DNA from: Mucilaginibacter sp.
GTDB taxonomy: Bacteria; Bacteroidota; Bacteroidia; Sphingobacteriales; Sphingobacteriaceae
NCBI RefSeq assembly: GCF_028288185.1
Contig: NZ_JAQBOF010000027.1
Span: 124,001-188,000, forward strand
DNA: 64,000 nt
Direction of reading: 5' to 3'
Position 1 is the stretch's first letter; each line of letters starts with the position of its first letter. This document shows positions 1 through 9,048 of the stretch, in pieces. A program made the position numbers and the translations under genes. The notes beneath the pieces are model-generated. The model was not told where the DNA came from and did not search any database. It saw only the letters and a list, made by a program, of their open reading frames with translations.

Positions 1-246
1 ATCGGAAGCCAGCCAAACCATGTCGGCTTCTTTTGCTAGTTTCTTTAACTCGCTAACTATCTGCTTTTTATCAGCAGGTACCTCGTAGGTTTGTTTAAAG
101 TTGTTGGCTATATCTATCGCGTCTTCTGATTTAACCAGATCGCGGATGTGCCCGTAACTCGACTTAACAGTAAAGTCTTTTCCCAGGTATCCCTCAATGG
201 TTTTAGCTTTCGCCGGTGATTCTACAATTAGTAAATTTTTAGCCAT
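1..246 (-). CDS. topA: DNA topoisomerase I, N-terminal fragment (cut by window edge)
   Basis: Only the first 82 codons are present; the gene runs off the left edge. The translation begins MAKNLLIVESPAKAKTIEGY, followed by a GHIRDL segment. This is the Toprim start of bacterial type IA topoisomerases, including the glutamate of the IVESPAKAKTI motif that takes part in catalysis. The family relaxes negatively supercoiled DNA in the cytoplasm. The frame is open across the whole fragment and the start codon at 244-246 is the only plausible one. Domains beyond Toprim cannot be seen here. Confidence 0.93.
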   Translation of the reverse strand, partial: MAKNLLIVESPAKAKTIEGYLGKDFTVKSSYGHIRDLVKSEDAIDIANNFKQTYEVPADKKQIVSELKKLAKEADMVWLASD

Positions 247-356
247 GTAGCATAGTTATTTTTTGCAAATAAAGGATAAAGAAAACGAAACGCAAATTTT
301 GTCCCGAGTTTAATTTTTTTCTTTTAACGGGAAATGTAATAATAGAAGCGCGAATA

Positions 357-1445
357 TTACATTAAAAAGCCACCGCCCAGCAAGTCATTGCCCTCATAAA
401 AAACAGCCGACTGGCCCGGCGCGATACCCGATACCATATGGGTAAAATCAACCTTCATGTGTTCGCCCATTTGTACAATGGTACTTTCTGCACCGGCATC
501 TTTATATCTTATTTTGGTGATGGCGTTTAAAGGTTCGGTAATACTTTCGTATTTAACCAGATTTAAGTTTTTAACCCAGGCTTGTTTGCGTTGCAACTCA
601 TCCTCGGTACCTAATACTACGGTATTGGTAACCGGATCAATACTGGTAACAAACATTGGATGGCCCAACGCTATACCTAAACCACGGCGCTGACCTATGG
701 TATAAAAAGGATAACCCTGGTGCTTGCCTACTATAGTGCCGTCTGTTAACGTAAAATTACCACCGGCAACACGTTGCTCCAGATCCTCTACTTTGTTCCT
801 TAAAAAGGCTCTATAGTCGTTATCGGGCACAAAGCATATTTCATAGCTTTCACTTTTTCCGGCAAGTTCTATCTGGCCCATATCCATAGCCATTTGCCTG
901 ATCTCCGGTTTAGAGAAACTACCTAACGGGAATTTAGTACGTGCCAGATTTTGTTGTGATACCCCCCAAAGCACATAAGATTGATCTTTATTTTCGTCTT
1001 TACCTTTTGATATTACGTAACGGCCATTATCCTGTAAACGGATATTGGCATAATGCCCTGTAGCGATATGCTCACAATCCAGTTTATCGGCGCGTTTTAA
1101 TAAGGCCTCCCATTTAATGTGGGTGTTGCATAAAACGCAGGGGTTAGGTGTACGGCCGGCCAGGTATTCGTCAACAAAATTGTCAATAACAAAATCGCCA
1201 AACTCATTGCGTATATCTAATATATAATGCGGGAAGCCATAACCAACAGCTAATGCGCGTGCATCATTAATGCTATCTAAGCTGCAACAGCCGGTTTCTT
1301 TAGAACTGCCTCCGGCGGATGCATAGTCCCAGGTTTTCATGGTAAGCCCAATAACCTCATAGCCCTGCTCATGCAGCATTACTGCCGCTACCGAACTATC
1401 AACGCCACCGCTCATTGCCACTAATATCCTTCCGTGCTTACTCAT
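357..1445 (-). CDS. mnmA: tRNA-specific 2-thiouridylase MnmA
   Basis: A 362-residue protein of normal family length. It adds sulfur to C2 of the wobble uridine in tRNAs for Lys, Glu and Gln, using ATP and a persulfide donor. The N-type ATP pyrophosphatase loop SGGVDSS is at residues 12-18. The two catalytic cysteines of the family are visible: Cys103 in NPCVLCN and Cys204 in YEICFVPDND. A C-terminal beta-barrel region with a TIGQRRGLGI segment is also present. It stands alone between topA and proA on the minus strand, with about 85 bases to proA. Nothing unusual was seen. Confidence 0.96.
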   Translation of the reverse strand: MSKHGRILVAMSGGVDSSVAAVMLHEQGYEVIGLTMKTWDYASAGGSSKETGCCSLDSINDARALAVGYGFPHYILDIRNEFGDFVIDNFVDEYLAGRTPNPCVLCNTHIKWEALLKRADKLDCEHIATGHYANIRLQDNGRYVISKGKDENKDQSYVLWGVSQQNLARTKFPLGSFSKPEIRQMAMDMGQIELAGKSESYEICFVPDNDYRAFLRNKVEDLEQRVAGGNFTLTDGTIVGKHQGYPFYTIGQRRGLGIALGHPMFVTSIDPVTNTVVLGTEDELQRKQAWVKNLNLVKYESITEPLNAITKIRYKDAGAESTIVQMGEHMKVDFTHMVSGIAPGQSAVFYEGNDLLGGGFLM

Positions 1446-1530
1446 ATTGGCGGCAAAGATACGGCTTTCAATTTTATGTTGATCAGGTGTTAGTCAGTTA
1501 AGGGTAAAAAGGAGTGAGGCAATAGATAAG

Positions 1531-2775
1531 CTATGAACGTATTTGCCCATCACCTCTCACCAGCCATTTATAACTGGTTAGCTCTTGCAAGCCCATTGGG
1601 CCGCGTGCATGTAGTTTCTGTGTGCTGATACCGATCTCGGCCCCTAAACCAAATTGCGCGCCATCGGTAAAAGCTGTTGATGCGTTTACATAAACTGCCG
1701 CAGCGTCAACCCGGTTTAAAAAGATTTCCATCCGAACTGCATCTTCGGTAATAATTGCCTCGCTATGTTTTGAACTATTGGTTGCGATATGGTCAAGCGC
1801 CTGTTCAAAAGTATCAACAGTTTTAACTGCCATATTCATAGATAAAAATTCAGTGCCAAAATGTTCCGGCCCGGCTTTATGTAATAACTGGGTCGGGTAG
1901 GTGCTTTGCAAAGCTGTATACGCCGTTTCATCAGCATAAATAGTTACCCCGGCATCGCCTAAAGGTTTAGCCAATTCAGACAGGTCTTTTAATCGTGCCG
2001 AATGTATGATCGCGCAATCCAAAGCGTTACATACACTCACCCTGCGGGTTTTTGAATTGAAGATGATATCAGTTCCTTTTTTTAAGTCAGCAAATTCATC
2101 AAAGTAAGTATGTACAATACCAGCGCCTGTTTCAATTACGGGTACTTTGCTATTCTTCCGTACACTATTTATTAATCCCTGGCTACCGCGCGGAATAATT
2201 ACGTCAACATAACCCACCGCCTGCATTAAAGCCTCGGCAGCTTCCCGCTCCTTAGGCAATAACACAGCAACATTGACATCAATGTTATGTTTAATTAATA
2301 TTTTATGGATAGTCCTGATAATAGCAAGGTTAGAATAAGAAGCATCGCTGCCACCTTTTAAAATACAAACATTACCGGTTTTAAAACAAAGAGCAAATAC
2401 ATCAAAGGTAACATTTGGCCGGGCCTCATAAATTACGCCTACAACCCCTAACGGCACGCTGATCTTTGATATATGCAATCTGTTAGGCATTGTTTTTTCT
2501 GATAGGATATGCCCTAAGGGATTTTCCAACTGAGATACATTAATAATGTCCCTAGCAATATCTTGTATGCGGGTAGGGGTAAGCTTTAACCTGTCATAGT
2601 TTGGATTGCTGGTATCCATTCTATCCAGGTCTTTTTTATTTTCCGCAAGCAGGTAATTAGTTTGTGCAATGGCTTCTGCAGCAAGATCCTTTAAAACCTC
2701 ATTTATGGTTCCTGCCGATATATTTAAATTACGAGCAGCTAACAGTGCGTTTTCAAAGTAGGAGGTGTAGCTCAT
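1531..2775 (-). CDS. proA: Glutamate-5-semialdehyde dehydrogenase (gamma-glutamyl phosphate reductase)
   Basis: 414 residues, the family's usual length. It reduces gamma-glutamyl phosphate to glutamate-5-semialdehyde with NADPH, the second step of proline synthesis. Aldehyde dehydrogenase superfamily features include [16 protein letters not shown] around residues 107-122, LKGGSDA near 139-145, and the catalytic cysteine Cys249 in the VSVCNA segment. It follows proB with five bases between the stop and this start, so the pair is almost certainly one operon. The start at 2775 fits the family N-terminus. Confidence 0.95.
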   Translation of the reverse strand: MSYTSYFENALLAARNLNISAGTINEVLKDLAAEAIAQTNYLLAENKKDLDRMDTSNPNYDRLKLTPTRIQDIARDIINVSQLENPLGHILSEKTMPNRLHISKISVPLGVVGVIYEARPNVTFDVFALCFKTGNVCILKGGSDASYSNLAIIRTIHKILIKHNIDVNVAVLLPKEREAAEALMQAVGYVDVIIPRGSQGLINSVRKNSKVPVIETGAGIVHTYFDEFADLKKGTDIIFNSKTRRVSVCNALDCAIIHSARLKDLSELAKPLGDAGVTIYADETAYTALQSTYPTQLLHKAGPEHFGTEFLSMNMAVKTVDTFEQALDHIATNSSKHSEAIITEDAVRMEIFLNRVDAAAVYVNASTAFTDGAQFGLGAEIGISTQKLHARGPMGLQELTSYKWLVRGDGQIRS

Positions 2776-2780
2776 TTTAG

Positions 2781-3860
2781 TTAGCTTAATAAATAAAGAT
2801 AATCATAATGCACCAATGGCTTTTGGTTTTTCTGGCCGATGCTTTCTTTGGCTTTATCGGCACCGTATTCGGCGATACCTAAACCTATTAACTCATTTTG
2901 TTCATCAACCAGTTTAATAATCTCGCCTTTTTTAAAGTCGGATATAATCTTTACCACTCCAATTGGTAAGAGGCTGGTAGCTTTATTAGATACAAGAGCC
3001 GTTTTAGCACCTTCATTAACCTGCACAACACCTGTAGCCGATTTTTCTGAATGGGCTATCCATTTTTTCTTTTCGGATGATGTTTTGTTGGGAACAAAAC
3101 GCGTATGCGGCGCTGTATTATTTAATACGTTAATTAATATGTTATCTTTTGTCCCATTTGCAATATGAACCGCTATACCCAGTTTAGCTGTCTTTTGCGC
3201 CATGTGCGATTTAGTGATCATACCACCCCGTCCAAATTGCGACTTACCCGAAGTTACAAATGATGCAAAATCAATACCGGCATCTGCAACTTCGGTAATA
3301 ATGGATGAACCTTCATCATTGGGGTTACCGTCATATATCCCATCAACGTTGGTTAATATAATTAATGCCTGCGCATTTAGCATAGAGGCTATAAGTCCGG
3401 CAAGCTCATCATTATCCGTAAACATCAATTCCGTTACCGATACCACATCGTTTTCGTTTACTATCGGGATAACCTGGTGCTGTAACAATATCTCCAGGCA
3501 GTTTTTCATGTTTAGATAATGCTGCCTGCCTTTAAAATCCTCGGTAGTAACTAATACTTGCGAACATAGTATATCATGTTTCTCAAACAGCTGCGCATAG
3601 GTATTGATCAGTTTAACCTGGCCTATGGATGCCAGTAGCTGACGGGCGGCAATAGCATCATATTTATCAGATACAGTTATCAGGCTTCTACCCGCTGCAA
3701 CAGCGCCTGATGATACCAGCGTAATCTCCACACCTTGCTTTTTAATAGCGACAATTTGCTCAACCAATTGGCTTATGCGATGCTGATCGGGGAGGCCATT
3801 GCTTTGCGTTAAAACATTAGAGCCAATTTTTATTACGATGCGTTTATAAGTAAATGACAT
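2781..3860 (-). CDS. proB: Glutamate 5-kinase with C-terminal PUA domain
   Basis: 359 residues. It phosphorylates glutamate to start proline synthesis and is the classical proline feedback point. The amino-acid kinase fold is marked by KIGSNVLT near the N-terminus, [11 protein letters not shown] near 48-58, and [12 protein letters not shown] near 147-158. The region from about residue 270 fits the PUA domain found in most bacterial ProB proteins. It is the first gene of the proB-proA pair. Which residues of the feedback site are kept was not resolved by eye. Confidence 0.95.
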   Translation of the reverse strand: MSFTYKRIVIKIGSNVLTQSNGLPDQHRISQLVEQIVAIKKQGVEITLVSSGAVAAGRSLITVSDKYDAIAARQLLASIGQVKLINTYAQLFEKHDILCSQVLVTTEDFKGRQHYLNMKNCLEILLQHQVIPIVNENDVVSVTELMFTDNDELAGLIASMLNAQALIILTNVDGIYDGNPNDEGSSIITEVADAGIDFASFVTSGKSQFGRGGMITKSHMAQKTAKLGIAVHIANGTKDNILINVLNNTAPHTRFVPNKTSSEKKKWIAHSEKSATGVVQVNEGAKTALVSNKATSLLPIGVVKIISDFKKGEIIKLVDEQNELIGLGIAEYGADKAKESIGQKNQKPLVHYDYLYLLS

Positions 3861-4121
3861 TAGTATGCGATAGAAATTGGTGTAAATATCGCCATAATTA
3901 ATGGTTTCAATTCGTTTTTTGTATATAAATGAGATAAAATGACAAGAAATTAGTCATTCCAAATGCTTTGCATGTGAAAAATGATAACAATAACCCGAAA
4001 ACTATATAAAACCGGATAAAATCTACCATAAATAGTAAATAGAGATTGATTTTTTGATGGGGGGTAAGTATATCAAAAAGAATCTCAAAAAATCTAAAGA
4101 AAACTTTTTTCAAAAAAATAA
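3861..4121. other. AT-rich intergenic region between proB and the receptor promoter
   Basis: This gap separates the divergent proB gene and the receptor gene. Beyond the promoter and leader listed separately at 4122-4262, I see no convincing gene. A 73-codon open frame on the minus strand (3907-4128) is Phe/Ile-rich, matches nothing I recognise and overlaps the promoter, so it was not called. The proB promoter should lie near 3870-3900 but no clear TAnnTTTG element was found on that strand. Confidence 0.5.
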
Positions 4122-4151
4122 TTTGCACTTTAATTATTTTTAATACATTTG
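4122..4151 (+). promoter_or_regulatory. Bacteroidota-type promoter for the leader peptide and receptor
   Basis: TACATTTG at 4144-4151 matches the TAnnTTTG minus-7 element of Bacteroidota. TTTG at 4122-4125 matches the minus-33 element, with 18 bases between. Transcription would start near 4157. That leaves about 50 bases before the short polycysteine frame and about 135 bases before the receptor start codon, a long leader suited to regulation. Confidence 0.6.
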
Positions 4152-4204
4152 TCTACTTATTCTATAGACTTTATGTTATTTATTAAAACTACATCCAACC
4201 AAAC

Positions 4205-4271
4205 AATAATGCAGCGCTCTACTGCCTGCTGTTGCTGTTGATTTTTTTCTATTATTCAACAGTCCATTATT
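4205..4271 (+). promoter_or_regulatory. Candidate attenuator structure around the polycysteine leader
   Basis: Two nested stems are visible. The inner stem pairs CTGTTGA (4235-4241, covering the last Cys codon and the stop) with TCAACAG (4256-4262), enclosing a U-rich loop of 14 bases. The outer stem pairs AATAATG (4205-4211, containing the leader start codon) with CATTATT (4265-4271). The two lie two bases apart on the 3' side. A ribosome on the leader would open both stems. Whether they control transcription or receptor translation cannot be told by eye. Confidence 0.45.
4209..4241 (+). CDS. Putative polycysteine leader peptide
   Basis: A ten-codon open frame encoding MQRSTACCCC, then TGA, lies 52 bases before the receptor gene and downstream of a good promoter. 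Four consecutive cysteine codons before the stop are very unlikely by chance. The layout is that of a cysteine-sensing attenuation leader, in which a ribosome pausing at the Cys run changes RNA folding downstream. The stop codon is part of a hairpin (4235-4262). Short polycysteine leaders acting this way are established in mycobacteria. Action here is inferred and translation is not shown. Confidence 0.6.
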   Translation: MQRSTACCCC

Positions 4272-4293
4272 AATTATTCACAACTAACACCTC

Positions 4294-7248
4294 ATGAAAT
4301 TTTTTACACATCTATTTAAACTTACCACAATTTTATTGTTGCTTTCGCCCTTATTAAGTAGCGCCCAGCTTAATGGTAATTACGCATTAAGCGGCAAAGT
4401 AAATGGTGAAGACGGCAAGCCACTAGTCGGCGCTACTGTTTCTATAAAGGGAGCAAAGAATAGTACATCAACTGATAGTACCGGCCATTTTTCGTTAACA
4501 ACAAATGTTAAATTGCCTTATACTTTAGTTTTTACATCTGTTGGCTTTACGCCACAGGAGTTTTTGATTAAAAACTTAAATGATCCTTTAAATGTAAAGC
4601 TATCAACACAGGCCTTATTGGTTAATGAGGTGGTAGTTACCGCATCGCGTAAAGAAGAAAAACTATTGCGCTCGCCGGTGGCTATCGAGAAGTTGAATAT
4701 CAATTCGCTTAAACAATCGCCCGGCCCAAGTTTTTATGACGCGCTTGAAAACGTAAAAGGCGTACAAATGACCACCACCAGCTTAACCCTAAAAGTGCCT
4801 AATACCCGTGGTTTTAACAGCCCTAACAATTTTAGGTTTATGCAATTGGTTGACGGTGTGGATATGCAATCGGCAACATTAGGTGTGCCACTGGGTAATG
4901 CAATTGGTCCCACCGAACTGGACATTGCGAGTATTGAAATTACACCCGGCGCTGCTGCTGCCTTGTATGGCACAAATGCTATAAACGGATTATCTAACTT
5001 GTTAACTAAAGATCCGTTTAGATACCAGGGATTAAGTTACTACCACCGTACAGGCGTTAACCATGTTGATGGCATTGGTGTTAGGCCAAGCGTACTTACC
5101 GAGGATGCTTTTAGATATGCAAAAGCGTTTAATGATAAGTTTGCCTTTAAAGTTAATTTTAGTTACCTGCAAGGGCAGGACTGGCAGTCTGATACCCGGA
5201 AAGACCAGAACCCCGGCAATTTAAAGACCGCTAATCCAGCTTATCCTGAATTAAACGGAACCAGCAACGCAGCCTATGATGGCTGGAACAAATATGGCGA
5301 TGATGCGCTTGCAGGCAGTAATACCGTAGTTATAAAAGGTATTACCGTTGATGGCGTTGCAAGGCCAAATTTAACCGTGGCCCGTACAGGTTATAATGAG
5401 GTTGACCTGGTTGATCCTAAAGTTAGTAACTTAAAATTTGACGGAACGTTAGCTTATAAACTAAACAAGAACCTTTTGTTGAGCTATACTTATCGTTATG
5501 GTAAAATGGACGGTGTGTTTCAACGGGGTAACAAAATTGCTTTAAACGGGGCTACAGTTCAAAATCACGCTATCGATTTAAAAGGTAAGACGTTTGAAAT
5601 TAGGGCTTACGAGTCTATTGAAAATACAGGTAACTCTTACAACGTAAAACCGTTGGCTGATAATCTTGATCTGAACCATGCCAGCAACTCTGCATGGGGT
5701 ACACTCTATAAAAACGCGCTTACTGCTTACGCTAGTAGTCATGGCGGTAGTTTAACATCGGCAAATTTAGCCGCGGCTAATGATGCTGCAAGGGCGGCTG
5801 CCGATGCAGGCAGAGTAGAACCCGGCACCGCGGCATTTAATGCATTAAAGAAAACCATTATAGGTATTAACAACTGGGATATTAAATCAAGCTTAATACC
5901 TAACGCGCCTGTTACCGGTGGCGCCGCTCTTGAGCAAAAAAGCCACATGTTTAATGCTGATGCGCAATGGGACCTGACTGATAAGGTAAAAGTGATTGAC
6001 CTATTGGTAGGAGCAGATGCCCGTGTTTATAACATCATCCCAGATGGAAATAACTTTGTTGATTTTACCCGATCAATTGCAGACAGAAACACGCCATTAG
6101 CCAATGGCAGTTTTGGCGAAAACGTTGTCTACAAAAAGTTTGGTGGCTTTACACAGGTAACTAAAACCTTTTTTGATGAGAAATTGAAAATATTTGGTTC
6201 TGTACGTTTAGATTATAATCCATATTACGATCCTAAGTTTACACCTCGTTTAGCAGCTGTTTATTCGCCTACCGAGAACCATAACTTCAGGTTTACTTTC
6301 CAGAACGGTTATCGTTTCCCGTCATTGTTCGAAGCTTTATCTTATGTAAATAATGGCCGTGTTAAACGTGTGGGCAGCTTACCATTTATTAATGAGGGAC
6401 TGGGTTATTTAGGCAATAGCTATACCCAGCAATCGGTAGTGGCCTTCAATGCGGCGGTTAATGCGGCCCCGGGTGCTGCAAGTGGTACAGATGCTACAGC
6501 TTTAGCTAACAGAGGCATATTACAAGTCGCTGACCTGCCTAAGGCACGCCCGGAGCAGATCACTTCGTTCGAAGTTGGTTATAAAGGTATTTTCTTTGAT
6601 AACAAGGTGTTTGTTGATATTGACGCTTACGCTAACCGTTATAATGGTTTCCTGGGACAAGTGCAGGTATTTGTACCTAACAGCGCGACAGTAGGTACTG
6701 ATGCAGCTGTACTAGCTATGCTTGATGTTAACCGCGACCCTACAACTACAACAGCAAATAACCAGGCAAGTTTAGGCCAGTCAAGATATCGTGTTTATAC
6801 CAACGCCAAAAATATCTATAACAACGTAGGTTCATCAGGTGGTATCAGTTATAACTTTTATAAAAGATATACCATATCAAGTAACGTAAGCTATAACAAA
6901 ATGAAAGCGCAAACAGCCACCGATATTTTTGTTACCGGCTTTAATACACCAGAATGGTCTGGCAACTTCTCTTTTGGTAACCGCGAGGTTGTTAAAAACT
7001 TAGGCTTTAACGTAGTTTACAAATGGAGTGCAGCATTTTTATGGGAGAGCCCGCTGGTTACCGGCCAGGTACCTGTCATCCATACATTTGATGCGCAGAT
7101 TAGCTACAAAGTACCGGTGTACAACGCCACCTTTAAATTTGGCGGAACTAACTTGTTAAACAGACGCTTTATACAATACGCTGGTGGCCCAACTATCGGC
7201 GCGCTATACTATGCATCTTTAACGCTTGACGGTTTGTTAAGCAAATAG
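4294..7248 (+). CDS. TonB-dependent outer-membrane receptor
   Basis: A 984-residue protein with a signal peptide (about 1-24, ending SSAQ). Next comes a carboxypeptidase-regulatory-like beta-sandwich (about 30-105, SGKVNGEDGKPLVGATVSIKG), then the plug (about 115-235, with DALENVKGVQ and RGFN), then a large beta-barrel to the C-terminus. The family imports scarce solutes using TonB/ExbB energy. No SusD-like lipoprotein follows, so this is not a standard glycan SusCD pair. The upstream polycysteine frame suggests control by cysteine supply, and therefore a sulfur-containing substrate, but the substrate is unknown. A TonB gene is present at 56850-57677. Confidence 0.9.
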   Translation: MKFFTHLFKLTTILLLLSPLLSSAQLNGNYALSGKVNGEDGKPLVGATVSIKGAKNSTSTDSTGHFSLTTNVKLPYTLVFTSVGFTPQEFLIKNLNDPLNVKLSTQALLVNEVVVTASRKEEKLLRSPVAIEKLNINSLKQSPGPSFYDALENVKGVQMTTTSLTLKVPNTRGFNSPNNFRFMQLVDGVDMQSATLGVPLGNAIGPTELDIASIEITPGAAAALYGTNAINGLSNLLTKDPFRYQGLSYYHRTGVNHVDGIGVRPSVLTEDAFRYAKAFNDKFAFKVNFSYLQGQDWQSDTRKDQNPGNLKTANPAYPELNGTSNAAYDGWNKYGDDALAGSNTVVIKGITVDGVARPNLTVARTGYNEVDLVDPKVSNLKFDGTLAYKLNKNLLLSYTYRYGKMDGVFQRGNKIALNGATVQNHAIDLKGKTFEIRAYESIENTGNSYNVKPLADNLDLNHASNSAWGTLYKNALTAYASSHGGSLTSANLAAANDAARAAADAGRVEPGTAAFNALKKTIIGINNWDIKSSLIPNAPVTGGAALEQKSHMFNADAQWDLTDKVKVIDLLVGADARVYNIIPDGNNFVDFTRSIADRNTPLANGSFGENVVYKKFGGFTQVTKTFFDEKLKIFGSVRLDYNPYYDPKFTPRLAAVYSPTENHNFRFTFQNGYRFPSLFEALSYVNNGRVKRVGSLPFINEGLGYLGNSYTQQSVVAFNAAVNAAPGAASGTDATALANRGILQVADLPKARPEQITSFEVGYKGIFFDNKVFVDIDAYANRYNGFLGQVQVFVPNSATVGTDAAVLAMLDVNRDPTTTTANNQASLGQSRYRVYTNAKNIYNNVGSSGGISYNFYKRYTISSNVSYNKMKAQTATDIFVTGFNTPEWSGNFSFGNREVVKNLGFNVVYKWSAAFLWESPLVTGQVPVIHTFDAQISYKVPVYNATFKFGGTNLLNRRFIQYAGGPTIGALYYASLTLDGLLSK

Positions 7249-7276
7249 ATTTTTCATCTTAGGTTTATAATTGGTT

Positions 7277-7310
7277 AAGCGGGTTCAGAGTTCTTCTGGC
7301 CCGCTTTTTT
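7277..7310 (+). terminator. Rho-independent terminator of the receptor gene
   Basis: AAGCGGG (7277-7283) pairs with CCCGCTT (7300-7306) around a 16-base loop and runs into a T tract. It lies 28 bases after the receptor stop codon. Confidence 0.8.
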
Positions 7311-7323
7311 GGTTTTACATTTT

Positions 7324-7360
7324 TTTGTCATTGCGAAGAAACGAGCGCTGCAATCGCAAA
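7324..7360. repeat. Half-copy of a REP-like extragenic repeat
   Basis: The segment starting TTGTCATTGCGAAGAAACGA and ending CAATCGCAA resembles one arm of the palindrome at 11355-11450. It also resembles widespread extragenic repeats that begin GTCATTGCGA. No matching second arm follows, so it is probably a degenerate or single unit. Confidence 0.5.
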
Positions 7361-7416
7361 TACAAGTAGAGAAAGCGTAACACAAGCACAATCACAAAAA
7401 GACTTTATATTATTGC

Positions 7417-7470
7417 TAGTTCGGATTTGTAATTAGGAGTATTCGGAAGATTTACTGTAAATCCGAACTA
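7417..7470. repeat. Inverted repeat with perfect 12-base arms
   Basis: TAGTTCGGATTT (7417-7428) and AAATCCGAACTA (7459-7470) are exact reverse complements separated by 30 bases. The spacer contains a further TTCGGA word. It lies in the gap between the receptor terminator and the MBOAT gene, is not followed by a T tract, and belongs to no element I recognise. It could form a long RNA stem or be a small non-autonomous repeat. Confidence 0.6.
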
Positions 7471-7515
7471 ACAGGTAGTCTTTTTTCTACTGTTTGTAAT
7501 CTTTCAAGGAAAATG

Positions 7516-7547
7516 TTGCTGTCTTAACTTGTAAAGTTATAGATTTG
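7516..7547 (+). promoter_or_regulatory. Candidate promoter for the MBOAT/DHHW pair
   Basis: TAGATTTG (7540-7547) fits TAnnTTTG, and TTG at 7516-7518 lies 21 bases upstream, within the range seen for Bacteroidota. The start codon is at 7641. The rest of the 392-base gap (7249-7640) holds the terminator and repeats listed separately and no gene that I can see. Confidence 0.4.
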
Positions 7548-7640
7548 ATGGTTTTAGATTGGTTTACTTAAATATGCCATTTTTTTACTATTTAAACTGA
7601 TACTGCCTTAATCCTATCAAATATTTTATATTAAAATTGC

Positions 7641-9044
7641 ATGCTTTTTAATTCATTGCCTTTCCTTTTCTTTTACTTAATAGTTACCACATTATTTTTT
7701 CTGATAAAAGATACCCGGCGTTGGATATTGCTGCTTATTGCCAGTTGTTATTTTTATATCACTTTTGTTCCGGCGTACCTATTAATTATAGCTTTTACCA
7801 TAGTTGTTGATTATTACGTTGCATTAGCGCTTGAAAAAACACTTGATAAGAAAAAAAGAAAACGCTTACTGATTTTTAGCTTAGTAGCCAACATTGGTGT
7901 ACTGGCCATTTTTAAGTATTATAACTTTTTTGCTTCCAATGTTAATCAGCTTTTCAACGGTCACGGCGCTTTGCTATACCTCAAAATACTGCTGCCCATT
8001 GGCTTATCGTTCCATACTTTTCAGGCCATGAGCTATACCATAGAAGTATACAGAGGCAATCAGCAGGCGGAAAAACACTTTGGGATATATGCCTTATATG
8101 TAATGTTTTATCCTCAACTGGTTGCCGGGCCAATTGAAAGGCCCCAAAACATCATCCATCAGTTTTATGAGAAACATCCGTTCAACTATGATAATCTAAA
8201 GGCGGGATTAATGCAAATGGCTACAGGTTTCTTTAAAAAGGTGATTATTGCAGATCGGCTTGCTATTCTTGTAGACGGCGCTTATCTGCATCCGCGAACA
8301 CAATCTGGTATAACCCTTTTAATTGCGACTCTTTTTTACAGCTTCCAGATTTATTGTGATTTTTCAGGCTATTCGGATATAGCGATCGGGGCAGCAAGGA
8401 CAATGGGATTCACCTTAATGGATAATTTCAGGGCCCCTTATTTCTCGCGTTCGGTAAATGAATTCTGGACGCGTTGGCATATATCGCTGTCAACCTGGTT
8501 TCGTGATTACTTATATATACCTTTAGGGGGTAACAGGGTAAGGGTTAGCAGGTGGTATTTTAACCTGATGATTGTTTTTATCATCAGTGGCTTTTGGCAC
8601 GGCGCCAATTGGACCTTCATTGTTTGGGGAGCACTTCACGGTACATTTTTGATTGTACACATTGCCTGTAATAAACTGTTGCAACGTTGGGGCTATCAGT
8701 TTAAACCTAACCCTTTAAAAACGCTGTTACAGGTTATATTTACTTTTTTACTGGTATCTGTTGCCTGGATATTTTTCAGGGCGACTTACGTTTCGGATGC
8801 TATCTATATCGTAAAAAGCATCTTTCACATCAATTTTAATGATCACGTTCAATTTTCTTTAAATAATAACGAAATATGGTTTTCCGTATTCCTTATCGTA
8901 CTGCTTTGTTTAAAGGAGCGATTTTATCTAATTATTCCAACCAAAAAAAATCTCTCGTTCATTATTTTGTTTTCGATAATCGTTTTTAGCTGCTACTTCT
9001 TCGGTGTATTTAACAATAAGCAGTTTATCTACTTTCAATTTTAA
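7641..9044 (+). CDS. MBOAT-family O-acyltransferase (AlgI-like)
   Basis: 467 residues with about ten membrane helices. Membrane-bound O-acyltransferases of the AlgI/DltB type move acetyl groups across the inner membrane onto extracellular polysaccharide or cell-wall polymers. The conserved core is clear: NEFWTRWHISLSTWFRDYLY around residues 272-292, and SGFWHGANWTF near 316-326, which carries the family's key histidine. The next gene, four bases downstream, is a DHHW/AlgX-like protein, the usual periplasmic partner that completes acetyl transfer. The exopolysaccharide cluster at 21296 is a possible target, although the two regions are about 11 kb apart. Confidence 0.92.
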   Translation: MLFNSLPFLFFYLIVTTLFFLIKDTRRWILLLIASCYFYITFVPAYLLIIAFTIVVDYYVALALEKTLDKKKRKRLLIFSLVANIGVLAIFKYYNFFASNVNQLFNGHGALLYLKILLPIGLSFHTFQAMSYTIEVYRGNQQAEKHFGIYALYVMFYPQLVAGPIERPQNIIHQFYEKHPFNYDNLKAGLMQMATGFFKKVIIADRLAILVDGAYLHPRTQSGITLLIATLFYSFQIYCDFSGYSDIAIGAARTMGFTLMDNFRAPYFSRSVNEFWTRWHISLSTWFRDYLYIPLGGNRVRVSRWYFNLMIVFIISGFWHGANWTFIVWGALHGTFLIVHIACNKLLQRWGYQFKPNPLKTLLQVIFTFLLVSVAWIFFRATYVSDAIYIVKSIFHINFNDHVQFSLNNNEIWFSVFLIVLLCLKERFYLIIPTKKNLSFIILFSIIVFSCYFFGVFNNKQFIYFQF

Positions 9045-9048
9045 TAAT

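Noticed and set aside
3907..4128. A 73-codon minus-strand open frame
   Set aside because: Phe/Ile-rich, low-complexity product in AT-rich DNA, overlapping the receptor promoter; no family resemblance.
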